Position numbers and translations under genes: made by a program. DNA of 64,000 nt from Streptomyces malaysiensis subsp. samsunensis (lineage in GTDB: Bacteria > Actinomycetota > Actinomycetes > Streptomycetales > Streptomycetaceae): assembly GCF_024519315.1 (NCBI RefSeq), contig NZ_JANIIC010000042.1, positions 35,854 to 99,853 on the forward strand. Reading direction: 5' to 3'. The first letter of the stretch is position 1. Every line of letters begins with the position of its first letter. Shown here one piece after another: positions 1 to 8,177 of the stretch. The notes below the pieces were generated by a model. The model searched no databases, was not told where the DNA came from, and was given only the letters and a program-made list of their open reading frames with translations.

Positions 1-1
1 T

Positions 2-2326
2 GAGGAATGGGGCCGTGAGCAAGAATTCCTTGACCTGCTCAACGGTCGCCTCGCCGAACTCAGGGCACAGGCCGAGGAGGCGGTGACCGAGGCGCTGACT
101 CTGGAGGGCACCACCTTCCAGGCGCGGCTGGAGCGCGATGTGCTGGTGGCCGAGCGGTCCGGGCTGCTCGCCGCGTTCGAGGCGGGGGAGCGGGGGCTCT
201 GTTTCGGCCGGCTGATCTTCCGCGACGGCCGCGACCACCACATCGGCCGGATCGGCATCCGGCGCGATGACGAGGACCGCACCCCGCTGGTCGTCGACTG
301 GCGGGCCGATGTGGCGCGCCCGTTCTATCTCGCCACCGGGCACACCCCCATGGGGCTGCGCCGCAGGCGCCACATCACCACCGAAGGCCCCAAGGTCACC
401 GGGTTGCACGACGAGATCCTGGACCTCTCGGACACCATACGGACCGGGCACGAGGGGTCCGACGCGGACGCCGTGCTGCTGGCCGCGCTCGACGCCGCGC
501 GCACCGGCCGGATGCATGACATCGTGCAGACCATCCAGGCCGAGCAGGACCAGATCATCCGCGCCCCGCACCGCGGCGTCCACGTCGTCGAGGGCGGCCC
601 CGGCACCGGGAAGACCGTCGTCGCGCTGCACCGTGCCGCGTATCTGCTCTATGCGCACCGGGAGTCGCTGGCCCGCCGCGCGGTGCTGATCGTCGGGCCC
701 AACCCGGCGTTCCTCGGCTACATCGGCGAGGTGCTGCCCTCGCTCGGTGAGACCGGTGTGCTCCTGGCCACGGTCGGCGAGCTCTTCCCCGGTGTGACGG
801 CCGCCGGCACCGACACCCCCGAGGCCGCCGAGGTCAAGGGCCGCGCCGAGATGGCGGATGTCCTGGCCCGCTGCGTACGGGACCGGCAGACGCTGCCCGA
901 CCCCGCCATCGTGATCCCCCACGACGACGGCGAACTGGTGCTGGACAAGGACATCGCCTCCGAGGCGGGCCACAAGGCCAGGGAGACCGGTCTGCCGCAC
1001 AACCTCGCCCGCCCCCACTTCGCGTTCCGCGTCATCGACGCCCTCACCGGCCAGCTCGTCGACCGGATCGGCGCGGACCCCTACGGCGGGCCCAACCTCC
1101 TCGGCGCGGACGACATCGCCCAGCTCGGCAAGGCGATCGCGGTCAACCCCGAGGTGCACGCCGCCATCCAGGAGCTGTGGCCCGCCCTCACCCCGCAGCG
1201 GCTCGTGGCCGACTTCCTCGACGACCCCCGCCGCCTCTCCGACGCCGACGCCGCCGCGATCCGGCGCACCGACGGCGAGTGGACCCCCGCCGACGTCCCG
1301 CTGCTGGACGAGGCCGCCGAACTCCTCGGCCACGACGACTCGGCGGCCCGCGCCGCCGAGGAGGCCGAGCGCCAGGAGCGCATCGACTACGCACAGGGCG
1401 TGCTCGACCTCTCCTACGGCTCCCGCACCCTGGAGTTCGAGGACCGCGAGGACGAGGAGTCGGAGGTGCTGGCCGCCCACGACCTCATCGACGCCGAACG
1501 GCTGGCGGACCGCGCCGAGGAGCGCGACCACCGCAGCGCCGCCGAACGCGCCGCCGCCGACCGCACCTGGGCCTTCGGCCACATCATCGTGGACGAGGCC
1601 CAGGAGCTGCCCGCGATGGCGTGGCGGCTGCTGATGCGGCGCAGCCCGACCCGTTCGATGACACTGGTCGGCGACCCCGCGCAGACCGCGGAACCGGGCG
1701 GCTGCGGCTCCTGGTCCTCGATCCTGGAGCCGTATGTGGGCGACCGCTGGGAGCACACCCGGCTCGGCGTCAACTACCGCACCCCGACCGAGATCATGGA
1801 GGTCGCGGCGCGGGTGGCGCGCACCGTCGACCCCGCCTTCCAGCCGCCGCGCTCGGTGCGCGCCACGGGCGTGCGTCCCTGGGCGGAGCACACCGGCGAT
1901 CTGCCCGGTGCGGTGGCCGCGGCGGTGGCGCGGGAGACCCGCACCGAGGGCCGGCTCGCGGTGATCGCCCCGAAGGACCGCCATGACGCGCTGTCAGCGG
2001 CCCTCCCACAAGCGTCCACCGGCCGGTCCCCGGACCTGACCAGCGCGGTGGTGCTGCTCGACCCCCGGCAGGCCAAGGGGCTGGAGTTCGACACGGTGAT
2101 CGTGGCCGAGCCCGCGGAGTTCGGCACCAGCGACCTTTATGTGGCGCTCACCCGGGCCACCCAGCGGCTGGGCGTGCTGCACACCGGGCCGCTCCCGGAG
2201 GGCCTGCGCGACCTGACCGGGTCGGCCGATCTGTTCGAGCCGACCGAGCCGGCCGATCACGAGGGGTCCGACGGCTCCGCGGGGACGGTGATGTCCCGGA
2301 ACTCCGCCCGCGCGTCCTCGGTGTAG
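2..2326 (+). CDS. HelD/HelR-like RNA polymerase-associated ATPase, 5' partial
   Basis: This is a superfamily-1 helicase-like ATPase of the HelD/HelR family, which binds RNA polymerase and recycles or protects it. HelR in Streptomyces is known to give rifamycin tolerance. The reading frame is open to the left window edge (from base 2), and the visible N-terminus (EQEFLDLLNGRLAELRAQAEE) looks like the HelD N-terminal coiled coil. The GTG at 83 is therefore not the real start; the gene begins outside the window. 774 residues are visible. Seen in order: a Walker A loop (GPGTGKT), a DEAQ Walker B, a VGDPAQT motif, AKGLEFDTVIV, and YVALTRA near the C-terminus. Its 3' end overlaps the converging frameshifted gene on the other strand by 70 bp. 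The family call is firm; whether it protects against rifamycins cannot be judged because the upstream region is missing. Confidence 0.88.
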   Translation, partial: EEWGREQEFLDLLNGRLAELRAQAEEAVTEALTLEGTTFQARLERDVLVAERSGLLAAFEAGERGLCFGRLIFRDGRDHHIGRIGIRRDDEDRTPLVVDWRADVARPFYLATGHTPMGLRRRRHITTEGPKVTGLHDEILDLSDTIRTGHEGSDADAVLLAALDAARTGRMHDIVQTIQAEQDQIIRAPHRGVHVVEGGPGTGKTVVALHRAAYLLYAHRESLARRAVLIVGPNPAFLGYIGEVLPSLGETGVLLATVGELFPGVTAAGTDTPEAAEVKGRAEMADVLARCVRDRQTLPDPAIVIPHDDGELVLDKDIASEAGHKARETGLPHNLARPHFAFRVIDALTGQLVDRIGADPYGGPNLLGADDIAQLGKAIAVNPEVHAAIQELWPALTPQRLVADFLDDPRRLSDADAAAIRRTDGEWTPADVPLLDEAAELLGHDDSAARAAEEAERQERIDYAQGVLDLSYGSRTLEFEDREDEESEVLAAHDLIDAERLADRAEERDHRSAAERAAADRTWAFGHIIVDEAQELPAMAWRLLMRRSPTRSMTLVGDPAQTAEPGGCGSWSSILEPYVGDRWEHTRLGVNYRTPTEIMEVAARVARTVDPAFQPPRSVRATGVRPWAEHTGDLPGAVAAAVARETRTEGRLAVIAPKDRHDALSAALPQASTGRSPDLTSAVVLLDPRQAKGLEFDTVIVAEPAEFGTSDLYVALTRATQRLGVLHTGPLPEGLRDLTGSADLFEPTEPADHEGSDGSAGTVMSRNSARASSV

Positions 2327-2956
2327 GCGCCCACGCTCCCCACCGTGTACGGGCGCTCCCGGTCGGTGAAGCCCACCACATGACGGTCGTCCACCGACAC
2401 CGTCATCCGCGGGCCGCGCTGCCGGACCCGTACGTCCGACCAGTCACCGACCGGGAAGGGGCGGGTGCCGGTGGCCAGGAACCGCTGCCCGCCCCGATAC
2501 GCCGGGTCCCGTTTGCCCAGCTCCCAGCCGTTGGGCTTGAGCGCCACATAGTAGAAGTGCTCGGGGTCGGTGTACGCCCACACCAGCCACGCCACTTCCC
2601 AGGGAATTGGGCTCGGGTGTGCGCAGCTGCTCCGCCGTGCGCATCCGGGCCCGGAAGTCCACGCTCCCGTAGCGTGCGGTGGAGACCACCAGACAGGCGT
2701 GGGTGAGGTCCTCACGGCGGGCCGTTCGCGGAGTGAGCGTCAGCTCGTCCGCCCCTCCGGCGTTTCCGCCGTAGCCGTGGAACACCGACCGCCATGGGCC
2801 GTGCACCGAACCGTCCCGCCAGGTCTCGACGATCGAAGGCGGCCGCTTCCGGTCCCATGTGCCGGACAGTGCGAGCGCCCCGACCACCACGAGGACGACG
2901 GCCAGCACAAGCCCCCCGGAACGCCACCCTGTGCGCCCTCGTAACGACGACGTCAT
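2257..2956 (-). pseudogene. Secreted DUF1080/LamG-like protein, frameshifted
   Basis: Two overlapping reading frames on the minus strand make one protein only if one base is removed. The first gives an N-terminal membrane anchor or signal (VLAVVLVVVGALALSG) and then RMRTAEQLRTPEPN. The second picks up with PWEVAWLVWAYTDPEHFYYV and continues to PAEPSDPS. The switch lies at plus-strand bases 2605-2608, where minus-strand AATTCCC would read through as AATCCC. The joined product (about 232 residues) looks like a secreted beta-sandwich protein of the DUF1080/3-keto-disaccharide-hydrolase-like or LamG-like type; that family call is inferred. Its ATG overlaps the wecB stop (ATGA), so the two were co-translated. 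Codon 5 is TTA (2942-2944). The defect is either a true pseudogenising mutation or a sequencing error. Confidence 0.72.
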
Positions 2957-4173
2957 GCCACCGGATCATACGAGCCGGACGCGTCGCGCCGTGCGGTGTT
3001 CACCGCCTCCTCGTATCCGAAGTCCTCGGTGAGCCGCGCCACGATGCGGTCGGCGGCCCGGCCGTCGCCGAACGGGTTCCCCGCCCCGGCCATCCGCGCG
3101 TACTCCTCCGGATCGTCCAGCAACCGCCCGGCGGCGGTGAGGATCGCGTCCGGGTCCGTGCCCACCAGCCGGGCCGCCCCCGCCTCCACCGCCTCGGGGC
3201 GCTCGGTGGTGGTCCGCAGCACCAGCGCGGGCTTGCCCAGACTCGGGGCCTCCTCCTGTATCCCGCCGGAGTCGGTGAGCACCAGATCGCAGTCGGCGAG
3301 GGTGGCGGCGAAGTCCAGGTAGTCCAGCGGATCCACCACCCGCACCCCCGGATGGTCGTCCAGCTCCGGCAGCAGGGCCTCCCGCACCGCGGGGCTGCGG
3401 TGCAGCGGCAGCACGAGCTCCACATCGCCGCGGTCGGCCAGTCGGCGCAGCGCCGCGCCCATCGCGCGCATCCTCTCCCCCTGGTTCTCCCGGCGGTGCA
3501 GGGTCAGCAGCACCTTGCGGTGCGTGGTGCGGAAGGCGCTGCGCCCGGCGCCCTCCTCCAGCACCCATAACTGGTTGTCGATGACCGTATTGCCGGTGGT
3601 GATCACCTGCTGGGGCGGTACGCCCTCGGCCCGGAGCTGGGCGGCGGAGCGGTCGGTGGGGGCGAAGTGCCAGCGGGCCACCCGGCCGATCATCCGCCGG
3701 TTGAGCTCCTCGGGAAAGGGGTTGTCCAGGACACCGGTGCGCAGCCCCGCCTCGACATGGGCCACCGGCGTGCGTTCGTAGAACGCGGCCAGCGCACCGC
3801 ACAGCGCCGTGGTGGTGTCGCCCTGGACCACCACCAGATCCGGCCGTTCGGCGCGGATCACCGTGCCCAGACCGTCCACCAGCCGCGCGGTCAGCTCCGA
3901 CAGCCGCTGCCGGTCCCGCATCACGGCCAGGTCGGTCTTCACCCCGACCCCCAGCAGACCGAGCATCTGCTGAAGCATCTCGAGGTGCTGACCGGTGGTC
4001 ACCACCACCGGCTGGAACCGCGCGGAGGCGGCCATCGCCCTGACCACCGGGGCCAGTTTGATCGCCTCCGGGCGGGTTCCGAGCACCAGCAGGGTGCGCA
4101 CGGTGCGCGGCGGACGCGGCGCGGGGGCGGCGTCCATGGGCGACAGGGACACGGGTCTGCCGATGAGGGACAT
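2953..4173 (-). CDS. wecB: Non-hydrolysing UDP-N-acetylglucosamine 2-epimerase
   Basis: This cytoplasmic enzyme interconverts UDP-GlcNAc and UDP-ManNAc, a precursor for cell-surface polysaccharides. Evidence is the family signature GTRPEAIK near residue 32, the EAGLRTG motif, and the C-terminal DSGGIQEEAPSLGKP stretch followed by RTTTERPEAV. At 406 residues it is slightly longer than usual because of an N-terminal extension. ATG 4173 was chosen because AAGGAG lies 5 nt upstream; a longer frame to 4218 has no such site, and ATG 4137 is an inner alternative. One TTA codon lies at 3568-3570, so translation may depend on the bldA tRNA. The stop overlaps the ATG of the frameshifted secreted gene (ATGA). 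Neighbours suggest a former exopolysaccharide locus. Confidence 0.9.
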   Translation of the reverse strand: MSLIGRPVSLSPMDAAPAPRPPRTVRTLLVLGTRPEAIKLAPVVRAMAASARFQPVVVTTGQHLEMLQQMLGLLGVGVKTDLAVMRDRQRLSELTARLVDGLGTVIRAERPDLVVVQGDTTTALCGALAAFYERTPVAHVEAGLRTGVLDNPFPEELNRRMIGRVARWHFAPTDRSAAQLRAEGVPPQQVITTGNTVIDNQLWVLEEGAGRSAFRTTHRKVLLTLHRRENQGERMRAMGAALRRLADRGDVELVLPLHRSPAVREALLPELDDHPGVRVVDPLDYLDFAATLADCDLVLTDSGGIQEEAPSLGKPALVLRTTTERPEAVEAGAARLVGTDPDAILTAAGRLLDDPEEYARMAGAGNPFGDGRAADRIVARLTEDFGYEEAVNTARRDASGSYDPVA

Positions 4174-4294
4174 GGGTCTCCTTGACGAGAGGAGCGAAGA
4201 GGAAAGGAGCAACCGCACAAGCGGGATGGCACAGGGCGTGCGAGAGAAACCGGCGGTGCGTGAGGTGCGCAGGCGGTGCTGAGGTGCGAAAGGT

Positions 4295-4525
4295 TCAGCT
4301 ACGGGCGGTCTTGAGCCAGGTGCGCTTTCCGGTGACGGCGCGCCACAGCCCCCACCAGCCGGCGGCGAACCAGATGTAGCCGTAGATCACGAAGATGTGG
4401 CCGAGCAGTACCGCGTGGAGCGCGCCGAGCGAGGATTCGCGCCGGCGGTAGACGAAGCCGTAGATCCAGGCCGCGGTGAAGGAGAGCAGATACGGGCCCA
4501 GGAACCACATGGTGGAGACCAGCGG
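4295..4525 (-). pseudogene. C-terminal remnant of a family-2 glycosyltransferase
   Basis: About 75 residues read like the membrane-embedded tail of a processive GT2 glycosyltransferase. Two hydrophobic helices (FLGPYLLSFTAAWIYGF and HIFVIYGYIWFAAGWWGLW) are followed by the typical ending TGKRTWLKTARS. The family normally has more than 400 residues with a cytosolic catalytic domain, and none of that is present. Upstream of about 4525 the frame turns into Arg/Pro/Gly-rich sequence with no recognisable domain. It ends 121 bp before wecB on the same strand and points away from the truncated DUF2334 gene. The remnant cannot be catalytic. The family call rests on remembered C-terminal sequence of Streptomyces GT2 proteins. 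Confidence 0.62.
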
Positions 4526-4680
4526 CCGTCCGGCCGGCCGCCCAGCGGTCCGCCGACCGGGAACGCCGCGCCGGGACGGCCGGAAGGCATACCGGCGAAA
4601 AGCGGACATCGACCCACATCCGGCAGGCGCTCCGGGCCGCCGGACCGCGGGCGAACCGCGCACCGCGGGCCCTCGAGCCC
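4526..4680. other. Deletion junction between two 5'-truncated divergent genes
   Basis: This stretch separates the GT2 tail on the minus strand from the DUF2334 gene on the plus strand. Both genes are divergent and both lack their 5' ends here. No signal peptide, ribosome binding site or start codon for either can be seen. The sequence is very GC-rich, with short CCGGCCGG-like blocks. The simplest reading is one internal deletion that removed the 5' halves and the shared promoter region. The exact breakpoint cannot be placed by eye. Confidence 0.55.
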
Positions 4681-6207
4681 GGCCAGGCCAAGACGCTCGT
4701 CCTGTACGACACGGCGGGCCCGTACGGGCACCTCGGTGAGCTGTACGCGATGGGCGTGGCCAACCTCGGCGGCCACTTCGGCACCGTGACCACCAAGCCG
4801 GTCCAGGAGTACACCCCCGGCCTGATGGAGAGCTACGACGCCACCGTGTACATCGGCTCCACCTACTACGGCGACGAGATCCCCGACGCCATACCGGAGG
4901 ACTTCTACCTGGACACCCTGCTCTCCGAGCGGCCGGTGACCTGGGTCGGCGAGAACATCTGGAACATGGCGAACTCCGTCAGCCTCCAGGAGTTCGCGTA
5001 CCGGTACGGATGGGACCCGACCTCGTCGTTCTACGACGTGGACGGCAGCGTCGGCCAGATCACCAAGGTGAACTACAAGGGCCAGGAGCTCACCCGGAAG
5101 ATCCCGGCGGGCCAGGACCCCGGTGTTCTGCACCCCCACATCACACCCGGTGGGGACAACGCCACGGTGACCGAGCTGGCCCAGGCGGTCGACACCGCCG
5201 GTGGCGCGGAGAAGAACTCCCCGTGGGCGATCCGCTCCGGCAACCTGACCTACGTCGGTGAGATCCCCTTCACCTATGTCTCCGAGTCCGACCGGGTCAT
5301 CGCCTTCCAGGACCTGCTCTTCGACGCGCTGGCCCCGGACACCGCCGAGCAGCACCGGGCCATGGTGCGCCTGGAGGACATCACCCCGCTCTCCGACACC
5401 ACCAGCCTGCGGGCGATCGCGGACTACCTGAAGTCGAAGAACATCGCCTACGGCATCAATGTCATCCCGGTCTACAGCGACCCCAAGGGCGTACAGAACA
5501 ACGGTGTGCCGCGCACCGTACGCCTCTCCCAGCGCCCGGCGCTGGTGAACACGCTCAAGTACATGCTCAGCAACGGCGCGGTGCTGATGGACCACGGCTA
5601 CACCCATCAGTACGGCAACGTCGACAACCCGTACAACGGGCTCACCGCCGATGACTTCGAGTTCTTCCGGGCCCATGTGGACGCCACCGACACGGTGGTC
5701 TACGACGGTCCGGCGGCCGAGGACTCCGCCGAGTGGGCACAGGAGCGGGTCACCGCCGCACTGGCCGAGTTCGCGCGGGTGAGCCTGCCCACGCCGAAGC
5801 TGTGGACGACTCCGCACTACGCGGCCTCGGCCACCGACTACAAGGTGTTCGCGCAGAACTTCGCGGCCCGCATGGAGCGTCCGCTGTACTTCTCCGGCAC
5901 CCTCTCCGGCACCCCGACCGACTCCAGCCGCTACCTGGGGCAGTTCTTCCCGTACCCGGTCACCGATGTCTACGGCACCAAGGTGCTCCCGGAGAACCTG
6001 GGCAGCTACGAGCCCGAGGCCCACAACAACAACCCGCCCCGGCTGGCGGCCGACCTGATCAACAACGCCAAGGCCAACCTGGCGGTACGGGACGGCTTCG
6101 CCAGCTTCTACTACCACCCCTACCAGCCGGTCGAGCCGCTGAAGGAGACCGTCGAGGGCATCCTGGCGCTCGGCTACACCTTCGTCAGCCCCGAGAGCCT
6201 GATCTGA
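4681..6207 (+). pseudogene. DUF2334 polysaccharide deacetylase-like protein, 5'-truncated
   Basis: The conserved domain begins at KTLVLYDTAGPYGHLGELYA, upstream of the first ATG (4750). In that frame there is no ATG, GTG, TTG or CTG between the stop at 4477-4479 and 4750. The gene therefore lacks its start and its export signal; translating from 4750 would cut off the first strand of the domain. The rest is intact: VRLEDITPLSD (metal or active-site Asp region), INVIPVY, MDHGYTHQYG, and a C-terminal FYYHPYQPVEPL segment. DUF2334 proteins are divergent polysaccharide deacetylases and are normally secreted. The neighbouring wecB, GT2 remnant and glycosidase suggest it once acted on an amino-sugar exopolysaccharide. 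It is probably non-functional, or at best an intracellular fragment. Confidence 0.7.
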
Positions 6208-6318
6208 GCCCGGCCTGATCCACCGTCACACCGTCCGTGTGCCGTTCCCGGTCCGCCCCGCGCGGGCCGGGAACGGCCGCGTAGTACCGGGTCCCTGCCC
6301 GAGGAAGGCCCTGCCCCG

Positions 6319-7341
6319 ATGAGAGCGCTGAGGCGGGCGACCGCGGCGGTCACCGCCGCCGTCGCCGTCCTGACCGGATGCTCGTCCGATACGGACGACG
6401 ACCGGCCCACCCCCCATGGCCAGGTGCGGGGCATCACCCTGCCCGCCTGGAACACCGATGACTACGACCGCCCCGAGGCCCGTCGCTATCTGCGCCAGAT
6501 CGCCGGCACCGGCGCCCGGTGGGTGGTCTTCACCCCCACCTGGTACCAGAACGGGACCCGGCGCTCCACGCCGCACACCACCGAGGAGACCGCGAGCGAC
6601 CGCAGTGTGCGGCGGATCGTCGGCCTGGCCCACGGCGCCGGGCTGAAGGTGATGCTCAAACCGCATGTGGACCTGGTGGACGGCGGCGACCGGGCCGGTA
6701 TCCGGCCCGCCGACCCGGACGCCTGGTTCACCGCGTACCGGCGCTTCATCACCCACTACGCCCGGCTGGCCGGCGAACTGGACGTGGAGCAGTTCGCCGT
6801 CGGCACCGAACTGGCCGGCACCTCCACCGACCGGCGCCGCTGGACCCATGTGATCGACGCGGTGTGCGACACCTACGACGGCACGCTGACCTACGCCGCC
6901 AACTACGACGAGTACGCCCGTATCCGCTTCTGGGGCTCCCTCGATCTGATCGGCATCGACGCCTACTGGCCGCTGGCCGACTCCGCCACCGCCGACCCCG
7001 CCCGGCTGGCGAAGGGCTGGAAGCCGATCGTCGCCGAACTCGCCGCGTTCTCGGCCCGGTTGGACAAGAAGATCCTGTTCACCGAGGCCGGATACGTCAG
7101 CCAGCGGGGCACCGCCGCCGAGCCGTACTCCTGGACCGTCAGCGAGCGCGCGGCGGCGGATGAGCAGTCCGCCGCGTATGACGCGCTGCTGACCGCCCTC
7201 GACGGCCGGTCGTGGTGGGCCGGGGTGTGCTGGTGGATGTGGGACGACTGGCCGGACAGCGGCGAGACCGCGCCCCGGCTGGCCTACACCCCCCATGGCA
7301 AACCCGCCGAGCAGGTGCTGCGCCGCTGGTGGCGGGCGTGA
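6319..7341 (+). CDS. Lipoprotein, GH113-like TIM-barrel glycosidase
   Basis: This is a 340-residue protein with a lipoprotein signal peptide ending in the lipobox LTGC (Cys21), so it is probably anchored on the outside of the membrane. The mature part reads like a (beta/alpha)8 glycosidase of the GH113 or related type. It has GITLPAWNTDDYDRP at the start, WVVFTPTWYQNG, LKVMLKPHVD, a putative acid residue in FAVGTELAGT, DLIGIDAYWPL, and a second putative acid in ILFTEAGYVS. The two Glu residues (GTEL and FTEAG) sit where retaining clan-A enzymes have their catalytic pair. GAGGAAGG lies about 10 nt before the ATG. It follows the truncated DUF2334 gene by 111 bp and probably belongs to the same former polysaccharide locus. 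The substrate is unknown. Confidence 0.66.
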   Translation: MRALRRATAAVTAAVAVLTGCSSDTDDDRPTPHGQVRGITLPAWNTDDYDRPEARRYLRQIAGTGARWVVFTPTWYQNGTRRSTPHTTEETASDRSVRRIVGLAHGAGLKVMLKPHVDLVDGGDRAGIRPADPDAWFTAYRRFITHYARLAGELDVEQFAVGTELAGTSTDRRRWTHVIDAVCDTYDGTLTYAANYDEYARIRFWGSLDLIGIDAYWPLADSATADPARLAKGWKPIVAELAAFSARLDKKILFTEAGYVSQRGTAAEPYSWTVSERAAADEQSAAYDALLTALDGRSWWAGVCWWMWDDWPDSGETAPRLAYTPHGKPAEQVLRRWWRA

Positions 7342-7375
7342 CCCGGGAGGTGTGGGCCGACCGCCGCCGGTCCTG

Positions 7376-7403
7376 AGGAGCGGTTCTCGCCGGAGCCGCT
7401 CCT
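7376..7403 (+). terminator. Hairpin after the glycosidase gene
   Basis: The arms AGGAGCGG (7376-7383) and CCGCTCCT (7396-7403) pair perfectly over 8 bp with a 12-nt loop, 35 bp after the glycosidase stop. There is no T-tract, which is normal for Streptomyces terminators. This is a structure-based call only. Confidence 0.45.
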
Positions 7404-7501
7404 GCCAGGGGCGGCTGTCGTGCGGGACACCCGCGACAGCCCGCAGATGGCCTCGACCCCTCCGACCGCTTCGGCAACCGCGATTCCGGCCGCCGACCGC
7501 C

Positions 7502-7507
7502 TACGAT
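7502..7507 (+). promoter_or_regulatory. -10 element TACGAT, probably of a leaderless transcript
   Basis: The hexamer TACGAT fits the actinobacterial TANNNT consensus and ends 6 nt before the GTG start at 7514. That spacing places transcription start on the first base of the start codon. No Shine-Dalgarno sequence is present and no good -35 was seen. Confidence 0.5.
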
Positions 7508-7513
7508 CCCGCT

Positions 7514-7948
7514 GTGGCCCACTTCCGCATCCAGCGGCGCTCCCCGCTGCCCGCCGGCGAGACCTGGCGACGGCTCACCGACTGGCGGCGCCACGGCGCC
7601 CATGTACCACTGAGCGGCGTCACCGTGCGTCCGGAGGGGCCGACCCGGGTGGGCACGGTGGTCGTGGTGCGCACCGGTGTGGGCCCCGCCGGATTCGACG
7701 ACCCCATGGAGGTCGTGCGCTGGGATCCACCCGCCGGTGACGCTCCCGGTGGGTGCAGGCTGGAGAAGCGTGGCCCGGTGGTCCTGGGGTGGGCCGAGAT
7801 CGAGGTGCGCCCCCGGGGCGGCGGGTCCGAGGTGGAGTGGCGCGAGGAGGTGCGGCTACGGGGGCTGCCCCGGCTGTTCGACCCGCCCACGGCCTGGTCC
7901 GGCCGACTGCTTTTCGGCCGTGTGGTCGACGCGCTGCTCAAACAGTGA
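7514..7948 (+). CDS. SRPBCC-family protein
   Basis: This is a 144-residue protein of the SRPBCC (START-like, polyketide cyclase/dehydrase) fold, which binds a small hydrophobic ligand in a cavity. It opens with HFRIQRRSPLPAGETWRRLTDW, the first strand and helix of the fold. Later come GTVVVVRTGVGP and EVEWREEVRL, and it ends in a long helix (LLFGRVVDALLKQ). Start GTG 7514 was chosen because homology-like sequence begins there and a -10 element sits 6 nt upstream; the frame is open back to 7295 but that part is Arg/Pro-rich nonsense. It stands alone, and no ligand can be inferred. Confidence 0.7.
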   Translation: MAHFRIQRRSPLPAGETWRRLTDWRRHGAHVPLSGVTVRPEGPTRVGTVVVVRTGVGPAGFDDPMEVVRWDPPAGDAPGGCRLEKRGPVVLGWAEIEVRPRGGGSEVEWREEVRLRGLPRLFDPPTAWSGRLLFGRVVDALLKQ

Positions 7949-8177
7949 CGGGCGCCCGTCTCGAACGTATGAGTCGCTCTTCAAGTGGACTGCCCCGTAA
8001 GGCGTTTGACGGCCATCGCCCGGCACGATCATCCGCGCTCGCGGCTGGGTAGGGATACGCCGGGGCCCATATCGCCCACGGCCCCCAGCACCCAGCACCC
8101 CGTACGGCGCACCGCACCCGTCCCGGCATCACCGCACCGTCCCCGAAGGCCGCCGAATGCCACGGAGGAGATGGCCC

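Noticed and set aside
4387..6117. Minus-strand open frame of 576 codons over the DUF2334 gene
   Set aside because: Low-complexity Val/Gly/Arg sequence without domains; the plus strand carries the recognisable protein. Only its last part touches the GT2 remnant, in another frame.
7295..7513. Start of the SRPBCC gene at 7295
   Set aside because: The first 73 codons overlap the glycosidase gene and read as Arg/Pro-rich noise; family sequence begins at GTG 7514.
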